Of a stretch of 7,732 nucleotides of DNA, positions 1 to 5,836 are shown one piece after another. The notes under the pieces were generated by a model. That model made no database searches. It saw only the letters and a list, made by a program, of their open reading frames with translations, and was not told the DNA's origin. Origin of the DNA: Planctomycetia bacterium. GTDB lineage: Bacteria > Planctomycetota > Phycisphaerae > Phycisphaerales > SM1A02. Each line of letters begins with the position of its first letter. The first letter of the stretch is position 1. Location of the stretch: the NCBI GenBank assembly GCA_009936695.1, contig JAACEA010000161.1:1-7732 (forward strand), given 5' to 3'. The position numbers and the translations under genes are program-made.

Positions 1-891
1 CCGCCCGGGCAGGATCACCCCGTCAGCCTCCGCGATCGGGGGCATCTCGAATCGAAGCTGGGGGCCGAAGTCCTTTTCCGCGTCGACGCGCGAAGCGAGC
101 CAGATCCGGACCGGGGCTTCGTCGTCGGCGGCGATGCCGGCGAGATCGAGCAGGCCGTTGCCGTCGAAGTCCTCGGCGAAGACCGCGATGATCCGGTCGT
201 CGCCGGCGTTGAGATCCTTGGGCGGTGCGAGCCGGCCGTTTCGCTCGAGCGGCCAGATCTTGATCCGTCCGCCCACGAGTCCGACGACTTCGAGTGGTCC
301 GTCGGTTCCGACGAGGTCCTCCACCAGCATGCCGTCCCGCGAGACGCCGAGCCCGCGGACCCGGTTCCGACGAAGCAGTTCGAACTCGCCCGGTGCGGAC
401 TGTCGGTAGACGTGGATCGAATTCGGGCGACCGCCCGCGACGATGTCGAGCATGCCGTCGCCGTCGACGTCGACGGCCTGGATCGCCCCGACTTCGAAGT
501 TCACGGGAATCTCGATCCGCTCGAACCGCCAGTGCTCGGGAAGCTCGTTCGCCCGTCGCGGCGGTTTGGCCTCACCGGGAACCGCGTCCGCCCGCTGGCG
601 GAGGAACTCGATCCGGCTCTTGTGGTTGTTGACGACGAGGAGATCCTGGAGACCGTCGGCGTCGAGGTCGGTCGACAGGAGCGGGCCGGCGTTCGGACCG
701 ACCGGGACCACTTCGAGGGCGTCGAAGCCGAAGTGGGCGGCGGTGTCGGCATCCTGTGCCATCGCGGTGATGGAAACCGTCGTCGCCGCGAGGAACGCGA
801 GGGCGGCGATCCCGGCCGGAAGGGGCGAGGGAGTCGACGAGACGGGGCGAATCAGCGGGTTCATGTGGTTCATGCGGATCGTGCGCGTCAT
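1..891 (-). CDS. Secreted FG-GAP/VCBS-repeat protein (C-terminal part beyond the left edge)
   Basis: The frame is open for 297 codons from ATG at 891 to the window edge, with no stop, so the 3' end is missing. The N-terminus has a long basic n-region, a hydrophobic run near residues 26-43 and a signal peptidase I-like AMA/QD site after residue 45, predicting export. The mature part carries repeated calcium-loop motifs typical of FG-GAP/VCBS beta-propeller blades: DLDADG at 75-80 followed by LQDLLVVNN, DVDGDG at 141-146 followed by MLDIVAGG, and DFDGNG at 241-246 followed by LLDLAGI. Such proteins are extracellular or envelope propellers, often of unknown ligand. The start is uncertain: only a weak AAGG lies 10 bases upstream, and in-frame ATGs at 873 and 864 would give a more normal signal peptide. 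It is divergent from the protease gene. Exact function is not predictable. Confidence 0.88.
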   Translation of the reverse strand, partial: MTRTIRMNHMNPLIRPVSSTPSPLPAGIAALAFLAATTVSITAMAQDADTAAHFGFDALEVVPVGPNAGPLLSTDLDADGLQDLLVVNNHKSRIEFLRQRADAVPGEAKPPRRANELPEHWRFERIEIPVNFEVGAIQAVDVDGDGMLDIVAGGRPNSIHVYRQSAPGEFELLRRNRVRGLGVSRDGMLVEDLVGTDGPLEVVGLVGGRIKIWPLERNGRLAPPKDLNAGDDRIIAVFAEDFDGNGLLDLAGIAADDEAPVRIWLASRVDAEKDFGPQLRFEMPPIAEADGVILPGR

Positions 892-980
892 GGATCGAGG
901 GCCTTGGGTGGGTGGCGGGGCTCTGAAGGGGAGACTCGGGGCGATGCCGGGACGCCGGAAATCCGGATGCACGCCCCCGA

Positions 981-1000
981 GCGGTTTATAGTACCCATCC
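981..1000. promoter_or_regulatory. Possible -10 region(s) in the divergent intergenic gap
   Basis: The gap at 892-1018 separates two divergent genes and is GC-rich except for one AT patch at 985-993. On the plus strand this reads TATAGT at 987-992, which would place a transcript start near 999, just before the protease ribosome-binding site. On the minus strand the same bases read TATAAA (985-990), usable for the VCBS gene with a leader of roughly 90 bases. No convincing -35 hexamer at 16-18 bases spacing is seen on either strand, so this is only a candidate. Confidence 0.28.
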
Positions 1001-1005
1001 CGACC

Positions 1006-1011
1006 AAGGAG
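1006..1011 (+). promoter_or_regulatory. Ribosome-binding site of the protease gene
   Basis: AAGGAG lies 7 bases before the ATG at 1019. This is the best Shine-Dalgarno match in the window and fixes the protease start. Confidence 0.75.
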
Positions 1012-1018
1012 TCCTCGG

Positions 1019-2014
1019 ATGCCCAGCAAGCTCGTTTCGTCCATGTTCGTGATCCTCACCCTCGCGTTTCTCGCGCCCGCCCGGGCCGACGCGGTGATCC
1101 CGGGCGCCGATCGCGCCGACGTCGTCCGTCTCAAGGACGGCGGGGAGGTCCGTGGCTCGATCGTCAAGCGTGACGATCGGTCGGTGTGGATCGACGTCGG
1201 CCCGACCGTGGTCAGCTTCGACCTCGACCAGGTCGAGGAGATCGTCTCGGGGGGCGGCAAGGAGATCCGTTCGGTCGACTCCGGCACGCTCTTCTCCGTC
1301 GCGGTGGACCCGATCGAGTTGAGCCCCAAGGAGCACGCGAAGATTCTCGGGCCCGCGGTGATCAAGGTGTCGACGCCGAGCGGTCTGGGATCCGGCGTGA
1401 TCATCTCCCCCGACGGTTACGCGATCACCAACGCCCATGTCGTCCAGCGGGAGACCGCGCTGCGAGCGACGGTCTGGTTCCTCCAGCCGGATGGAATGCT
1501 GAAGCGCACCGACATCGACGACGTCGAACTCGTCGCGGTCAACAACCATCTCGATCTCGCGCTCATCCGCATCACGAATCCCAAGGACGAGCCGTTCCTC
1601 TTCGCGCCGGTCCAGGGGGCGGAGAAACTCGACATCGGCCAGCCGGTCTTCGCCATCGGCAACCCGCTCGGTCTCGAGCGGACCCTGACCCAGGGCGTCA
1701 TCTCCACGACCCAGCGGAACTTCAGCGGTCTCACCTACGTGCAGACCGACACTCCGATCAATCCTGGAAACAGCGGTGGACCGCTCTTCAACACCCGCGG
1801 CGAGGTCATCGGCATCACCAACATGGGGATCGTCGGTGGCGAGGCGCTCGGATTCGCGATCCCGGCGCGGTACGTGAAGGACTTCGTCCGGAACCGCGAG
1901 GCCTTCACCTACGACCGCTCCAATCCGAACAGCGGGCACATCTACCACGAGCCGCCCTCGCGGCGTCTCCCCGGCGGACCCGCGATCCTCGACGACGCGA
2001 CCGCCGGATCCTGA
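1019..2014 (+). CDS. Secreted trypsin-like (S1C, HtrA-type) serine protease without PDZ domain
   Basis: The product has 331 residues. Residues 1-25 form a signal peptide (hydrophobic 5-19, cleavage near ARA/DA or ADA/V), so it acts outside the cytoplasm. Residues about 33-76 form a small beta-rich module (VRLKDGGEVRGSIVKRDD...) resembling the SH3-like/SHD1-type domains common in planctomycete secreted proteins; this assignment is tentative. The protease domain runs from about 110 to 295. It has the S1C triad: His140 in TNAHVV, Asp179 in NNHLDLALI, Ser252 in GNSGGPL. The IGNPLG motif at 213-218 is also present. Only about 35 residues follow, so the PDZ domains of DegP/DegS-type proteins are absent. 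The triad is intact, so activity is expected; natural substrates are unknown. Another secreted-protein gene follows on the same strand after 91 bases without an obvious terminator, so the two may be cotranscribed. Confidence 0.93.
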   Translation: MPSKLVSSMFVILTLAFLAPARADAVIPGADRADVVRLKDGGEVRGSIVKRDDRSVWIDVGPTVVSFDLDQVEEIVSGGGKEIRSVDSGTLFSVAVDPIELSPKEHAKILGPAVIKVSTPSGLGSGVIISPDGYAITNAHVVQRETALRATVWFLQPDGMLKRTDIDDVELVAVNNHLDLALIRITNPKDEPFLFAPVQGAEKLDIGQPVFAIGNPLGLERTLTQGVISTTQRNFSGLTYVQTDTPINPGNSGGPLFNTRGEVIGITNMGIVGGEALGFAIPARYVKDFVRNREAFTYDRSNPNSGHIYHEPPSRRLPGGPAILDDATAGS

Positions 2015-2094
2015 ACCGCTCGAAATCCCCAGCCTCGCCCACCCAAAGAGGTTCCGGGCGAATCACCATCATCGACCCCCTCGCCATCCACACC

Positions 2095-2099
2095 GGAAG
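2095..2099 (+). promoter_or_regulatory. Ribosome-binding site of the Met-rich secreted protein gene
   Basis: GGAAG lies 6 bases before the ATG at 2106 and supports that start, which also gives a well-formed signal peptide. The 91-base gap it sits in (2015-2105) shows no hairpin followed by a T-tract. Confidence 0.5.
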
Positions 2100-2105
2100 C
2101 AAGCC

Positions 2106-3884
2106 ATGAATCGCCGACGTCAAACCAGCCTGTTCTTCGCCGCCACCTTGATCCCCGCGGGAGCGTGTCTTGCGCACGCCGCGGAGGACTTCACGATCGC
2201 CGACCTCGCCCCGGAAGGCACGATCTTCGTCATCGGCGGCGACGGATGCGGAGAGATGTGCGCCCGGTTCGAGAAGAACCCGCTCGGGGCCCTCTGGCGC
2301 ACCGACGCGGTCCAGGGCTCGATCGCGGATTCGTTCGGTGAGATGCTCGACGACCTCTCCGAAGGACTCGCGGCCGATGGAATGGATCTCGAAGGGATGA
2401 AGTGGCCGGAGAACCTCGGCTTCGCGGTCTACACCGATCTGGACGAGGAGACGGGGCAGTCCCGGGCCTTCGTGCTCGGTTACGGGGACTGGGGCAAGGA
2501 GGCCGCCGCCAACGGCCGGATGATGGAATCCCTGATGGAGAGCTGGCGGAAGTCCGATTCGATCGATCTCGACTCCAAGGAGATCCGTGGCCGCGAGGTC
2601 ATGATCCTCGAGCAGATCTCGGAGGAAGATGACCCGGCCGACGACTTCGGCGAGATGGACGACATGATGATGATGTTCGGGGATCCCTCGGAGATGGCGC
2701 CGGACCTCGACACGATGTACGTCGTGAAGGACGGGGCTCGGATGCTGTTCGCGAACGATCTCCTCGCGATCGACGACGCCCTCGCGATCTTCGACGGCGA
2801 CGACGCGAAGGTCCTCGCAGGGACCGAAGACTGGCGCAACTCGATGCGTCAGCTCGGGGATCCCGAGGCCTACGTGCTGCTTCGAACCGGACCGCTCCAG
2901 GATCTTCTGGCCCCGATGTTCATGGGGCCGCTCGGCATGGTCCAGCCCATGATCGGCGAGATGTTCGGGGACATCCGCGGCTACGGCTTCGGGCTCGAGA
3001 TCCCCAAGGATCCCACCGCCGCGTCGATGGTGCTGACCGCCTCCATCCTCATGCCCGGCGACAAGTCCGGCCTGCTCGGACTGCTTCGAAATCAGGATGG
3101 TCTCGGCGCCCGGCCGCCGAAGGTCATCGGCGAGGAAGCGATCGGCTACGGCCGGATGAACCTCGACTTCGCCGGCCTCATGCCGCTCGCGAACCAGGTC
3201 TCCGCGGCCATTCCGATGGGTGGGGAGGAAGCGGACATGATGCTCGAGCAGTTCGGCCCCATGTTGTCGCCGGCCTTCGAGTCGCTGGGACCGGCAATGC
3301 ACGTCATGGCCTCGAAGACCGGGACCACGGTGCTCATCCCGACCTCGGCTCCCGACAAGGTCCAGAACATGCTCGCGATGTTCGGGCCCGGCATGGAGAT
3401 GGAGCCGAGGGACTTCCTCGGCGAGACGCTCTGGACCGGGCCGGAGGATTCGGCCAGCGTCTGCGTCGCGGGCAACTGGCTCCTGCTCGGCGAAGCCGAA
3501 GGCGTGAAGCAGGTCGTTCGAGGGCTGAATGCCGATGCCGCCGACCATCCGATCGCGGAGTTCGGGCGATTCAACGACGCGATCGCCCGCATGCCGAGAG
3601 GTGACGTGGTCGGTTGGGGCTACGTCGACACCGTCGAGCAGTACGCCGCGAGCCGTGAAAACCTGGACGAGATGATGGCGATGCTCGGCGAGCAGGACGA
3701 GTTCGCCCAGGAGATGCCCATCGACGGGGGTGAGCTGATGGACGGCCTGGCCGACCTCATGGAGACGATGACGCCGCTCGAGCTCTCCCGCTACGTCGGC
3801 CCCTCGGTGTGGAGCTTCTCCACGGACGATGCCGGCTGGGTCTACCGACAGTGGTTCCTCCCGCCCGTGAACGTCGGCGGCTGA
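2106..3884 (+). CDS. Secreted methionine-rich acidic protein of unknown function
   Basis: The product has 592 residues. A basic start (MNRRR), a hydrophobic stretch and an AHA/AE site after residue 25 indicate export by signal peptidase I. After cleavage the layout (IADLAPEGTIFVIGG..., then FEKNPLGALW near 55-64) resembles large planctomycete secreted proteins of the DUF3352-like type, which open with a 'proteins must pay for display' style beta strand and an FEKTPLG-like helix; this is a pattern impression, not a search result. Methionine is unusually common (about 45 by hand count, near 7.6 percent), clustered with acidic residues around 180-200, including four Met in a row at 187-190. Cys48 and Cys52 form a CX3C pair. 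No catalytic motif or membrane anchor is recognised. It lies downstream of the protease gene and ends just before a strong terminator. The gene is confident; the function is not. Confidence 0.88.
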   Translation: MNRRRQTSLFFAATLIPAGACLAHAAEDFTIADLAPEGTIFVIGGDGCGEMCARFEKNPLGALWRTDAVQGSIADSFGEMLDDLSEGLAADGMDLEGMKWPENLGFAVYTDLDEETGQSRAFVLGYGDWGKEAAANGRMMESLMESWRKSDSIDLDSKEIRGREVMILEQISEEDDPADDFGEMDDMMMMFGDPSEMAPDLDTMYVVKDGARMLFANDLLAIDDALAIFDGDDAKVLAGTEDWRNSMRQLGDPEAYVLLRTGPLQDLLAPMFMGPLGMVQPMIGEMFGDIRGYGFGLEIPKDPTAASMVLTASILMPGDKSGLLGLLRNQDGLGARPPKVIGEEAIGYGRMNLDFAGLMPLANQVSAAIPMGGEEADMMLEQFGPMLSPAFESLGPAMHVMASKTGTTVLIPTSAPDKVQNMLAMFGPGMEMEPRDFLGETLWTGPEDSASVCVAGNWLLLGEAEGVKQVVRGLNADAADHPIAEFGRFNDAIARMPRGDVVGWGYVDTVEQYAASRENLDEMMAMLGEQDEFAQEMPIDGGELMDGLADLMETMTPLELSRYVGPSVWSFSTDDAGWVYRQWFLPPVNVGG

Positions 3885-3918
3885 ATCCGCCCGACGTCTC
3901 CAGGATTCGAACGAGCAT

Positions 3919-3950
3919 CGACGCCCCGCCGCAAGGCGGGGCGTCGTTTT
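3919..3950 (+). terminator. Intrinsic (Rho-independent) terminator
   Basis: A perfect 12-bp stem (3919-3930 paired with 3935-3946, starting CGACGCCCC) closes a GCAA tetraloop of the GNRA type and is followed by TTTT at 3947-3950. It begins 35 bases after the stop of the 2106-3884 gene and should end that transcript. Read from the minus strand the hairpin is kept but is followed by ATGCTCG rather than a U-run, so termination of the opposing operon there would be weaker. Confidence 0.9.
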
Positions 3951-4849
3951 CATGATCGCGAGGCGGCGGTGGCGGGAACGCGTCCGCATGACGCGATCAA
4001 CGCATCGACCGCGTCGTCGAGTCGGGCGGGCTCGAGGGCCCAGTGGTTTCCATGGCCGGCGCCACGGACGACCTCGACGCGGCCGCCGGGGGCGGCGTCG
4101 CCGATCGCGACCCCGTCGGCGACGGGGCTGATCGGGTCGTGGTCGCCGAGGACCACCAACGTCGGAACCGTGGTCCGCGACGCCGCGGCGCGGGTCGAGC
4201 GGGGGCGTCTCCCGATCAGCCGGAGGCCCTGCACCGCGAGCCAGGCGATGGGAGCGGCCGGAAGCCCGCGCAACCACAATCGCTGTCGGAGCGGAACCTG
4301 AAGCGTCTCGTAGGGGGCGACCGCGACGACCCCGTCGATGCGATCCGACTCGGCGGCGGCGAGGATCGAGACGGTGGCGCCGAGGCTCCGGCCGACCACG
4401 ACCACCGGGGTCCCGGCCGGGGCGTCGAGGCGGGACAGGAGCGCGATCAGATCGTCGACATCGGTGTCGCCGAGACCGGCGCCGTCCGGTTCGGCGTCCC
4501 CGTGACCACGAAGATCGAGCATCACCACCCGCGATCCGCGTCTTCGCCAGTCGCCGAGGTGCGGGAGCCAGGTCAGACGGGAGCGTCCCCATCCGTGGAC
4601 CAGCACCAGCACCGGCCCATCGGCTCGGAGGCCGGGAACGTCCCACACCGGAAGGCGGATGCCACCGGGAAGGTCGAGGGTCCATTCGGAGAACGGAACG
4701 TCGACCTCGCCCGGATCGGAGGGCAGGCTGCGGGCGAGCGCCCAACCCGCGGTTCGTCGACGGGGACGAAGGGCCTCGCGCATGGTCGCCGCGACCATGA
4801 GGGTGATCGTGACGAGGGCGGCGACGCCGAAGAGGACGAGGAGTTCCAT
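3950..4849 (-). CDS. Membrane-anchored alpha/beta hydrolase
   Basis: The product has 299 residues. Residues 2-22 are a hydrophobic segment followed by a basic stretch (REALRPRRR), which looks like an uncleaved N-terminal anchor. The rest is an alpha/beta-hydrolase fold: HGWGRS at 85-90 (oxyanion-hole HG motif), the LDLRGHGDA strand-loop at 111-119, the nucleophile elbow GRSLGA at 153-158 with Ser155, a probable acid Asp238 in GDHDPI, and a probable catalytic His266 in GAGHGNHW. The triad is complete, so it should be an esterase-like or lysophospholipase-like enzyme; the substrate cannot be read from the sequence. It is the last gene of the minus-strand cluster, 55 bases after the small zinc-protein gene. 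The Shine-Dalgarno is weak (AGGG about 10 bases upstream). The stop codon at 3950-3952 overlaps the last T of the convergent terminator. Confidence 0.92.
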   Translation of the reverse strand: MELLVLFGVAALVTITLMVAATMREALRPRRRTAGWALARSLPSDPGEVDVPFSEWTLDLPGGIRLPVWDVPGLRADGPVLVLVHGWGRSRLTWLPHLGDWRRRGSRVVMLDLRGHGDAEPDGAGLGDTDVDDLIALLSRLDAPAGTPVVVVGRSLGATVSILAAAESDRIDGVVAVAPYETLQVPLRQRLWLRGLPAAPIAWLAVQGLRLIGRRPRSTRAAASRTTVPTLVVLGDHDPISPVADGVAIGDAAPGGRVEVVRGAGHGNHWALEPARLDDAVDALIASCGRVPATAASRS

Positions 4850-4904
4850 CGGCGGACACCCTATCCGAGCTGGGGGGGAGACGGTCGCACGACGAGCGGC
4901 ACGG

Positions 4905-5153
4905 TCAACGCGCCTCGAACATCCTGCGGTTGGTGCCGTCCGCGCCGATCCCGGCGGAGACCCGTCCGCCGCATCGAGGACACCGTCCCTCGTACCGGGT
5001 TTCCGCGGCGTTCCGGGTCAGACGACCGTACCGATGGCAGCACTTGAACCAGACCATGATGAACCGGCTTCCCGAAGGCGACGTCGGGCGTCGTGGCGGA
5101 GCCCCTTCCTGGTGCAGGCCGTCGATTTCGATCCGGTCTCGGGAATCCGCCAT
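4905..5153 (-). CDS. Small putative zinc-binding protein of unknown function
   Basis: The product has 82 residues from ATG at 5153 to TGA at 4905. The first 30 residues are polar, Pro/Arg-rich and probably disordered. The folded core appears to be about 31-82, with FKCCHRYGRL at 36-45 (Cys38, Cys39, His40) and RCPRCGG at 57-63 (Cys58, Cys61), a spacing suited to one zinc site in a zinc-ribbon-like fold, followed by a GADGTNRRMFEAR tail. I recognise the style as a small conserved protein but have no named family or function. The start is supported by AAGGA seven bases upstream; a later ATG at 5057 (Met33) would give a 50-residue core protein and cannot be excluded. It follows the FTCD_C gene by 23 bases, implying cotranscription with pheT. 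Longer open frames upstream in this phase are shadows of the FTCD_C gene. Confidence 0.82.
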   Translation of the reverse strand: MADSRDRIEIDGLHQEGAPPRRPTSPSGSRFIMVWFKCCHRYGRLTRNAAETRYEGRCPRCGGRVSAGIGADGTNRRMFEAR

Positions 5154-5160
5154 GGCGTCG

Positions 5161-5165
5161 TCCTT
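5161..5165 (-). promoter_or_regulatory. Ribosome-binding site deciding the small zinc-protein start
   Basis: On the minus strand this reads AAGGA, 7 bases before the ATG at 5153 and inside the 23-base gap after the FTCD_C stop. It favours the 82-residue form over the internal start at 5057. Confidence 0.6.
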
Positions 5166-5176
5166 GGAGGCATCCG

Positions 5177-5836
5177 TCAGTCGACGATCGGCCGGTCGCC
5201 ACCGAGGCGACATGCTTCGTCGATTCGATTCGCGGTGTCCACGGCGTGGTCGATCGCCGTGTCGACTTCGTTCTCGATCGCCAGGGCGCGGGCCGCGCCC
5301 TGGTCGAGCCCGCGGAGGGAGTCGAGATTCATCTCGACGTTCCAGCGGCCCGCCTCCGCCGCGACCGCGGCGAGGCGACCGGCGATCGCGAGATCGCTTC
5401 GCAGCAGCCGACTGGTGCGGCCGACCAGTCGGGCCGCGAGATCCACGGTCTCCGCCGCGTGCATGACCAGTCGATGCGGTGCTTCGATCGCGCCCTCGAC
5501 CGCCGCGGGCCACCCTTCGAGACGTCGGGGATCGTCGGCCTCGAGCGGCCAGAGCGCCGAGAGGGACTCGAAGGCGTGGGCGTCCCGGTCGGCGAGTTCG
5601 AGCGCCGTCTCGCGGATTCCGCGGAGTCGGCCCGCCGCCTCGGCGAGCGTCGATTCGAAGTCGGCGAACTTCTTCTTGCCGTGGCTGAACGCGATCACCA
5701 TCTCCGCCAGCCCGGCGGCGTGTGCGAGCATCGAACCCGCCGCGGCGCCGCCGCCCGGAACCGATCGTCGGGATGCGAGCGCTTCGGTGAATGCGCCGAG
5801 CGTCGCATCGGCGAAGTGGGCGGAGGATTCGTTCAT
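5177..5836 (-). CDS. Cyclodeaminase/cyclohydrolase family protein (FTCD_C domain)
   Basis: The product has 219 residues, the usual length for a stand-alone FTCD_C domain (formiminotransferase-cyclodeaminase C-terminal family, related to methenyl-tetrahydrofolate cyclohydrolase FchA). Family features in order: an N-terminal helix (TLGAFTEALASR), the glycine-rich loop SVPGGGAAAG at 25-34, an Ala-rich helix to about 50 with SHGKKKF, the ADRDAHAF motif at 82-89 (Asp85), SDLAIAG at 147-153, and WNVEMNL at 165-171. It is all alpha-helical and cytoplasmic. By family it would convert a formimino- or methenyl-tetrahydrofolate, feeding one-carbon units, but the exact reaction is not settled because no formiminotransferase domain or partner gene is present in the window. 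The ATG shares four bases (ATGA) with the pheT stop, implying translational coupling; GGAGG lies 12 bases upstream inside pheT. Confidence 0.9.
   Translation of the reverse strand: MNESSAHFADATLGAFTEALASRRSVPGGGAAAGSMLAHAAGLAEMVIAFSHGKKKFADFESTLAEAAGRLRGIRETALELADRDAHAFESLSALWPLEADDPRRLEGWPAAVEGAIEAPHRLVMHAAETVDLAARLVGRTSRLLRSDLAIAGRLAAVAAEAGRWNVEMNLDSLRGLDQGAARALAIENEVDTAIDHAVDTANRIDEACRLGGDRPIVD

Noticed and set aside
955..966. Inverted repeat CCGGA-AA-TCCGG as an operator
   Set aside because: A five-base arm is too short to be meaningful in DNA this GC-rich, and no second copy was seen in the gap.
412..1173. A 253-codon plus-strand open frame over the VCBS gene and the divergent gap
   Set aside because: It crosses the protease ribosome-binding site and start and is antisense to the VCBS gene; the composition is that of a shadow frame.
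2157..2168. Lipobox at Cys21 of the Met-rich protein
   Set aside because: The residues before Cys21 are AGA, not the usual L-[AS]-[GA], and a better signal peptidase I site (AHA/AE) follows four residues later.
1905..4859. A 984-codon open frame on the minus strand
   Set aside because: It lies antisense to the Met-rich gene and overlaps the hydrolase in another frame. Its sequence is Arg/His/Asp-rich and low-complexity, as expected from a GC-rich shadow, while the plus-strand gene has a signal peptide and ribosome-binding site.
4872..4878. A run of seven G as a phase-variation tract
   Set aside because: It is in a 55-base intergenic gap, is only 7 long, and affects no reading frame; a promoter-spacing effect cannot be supported.
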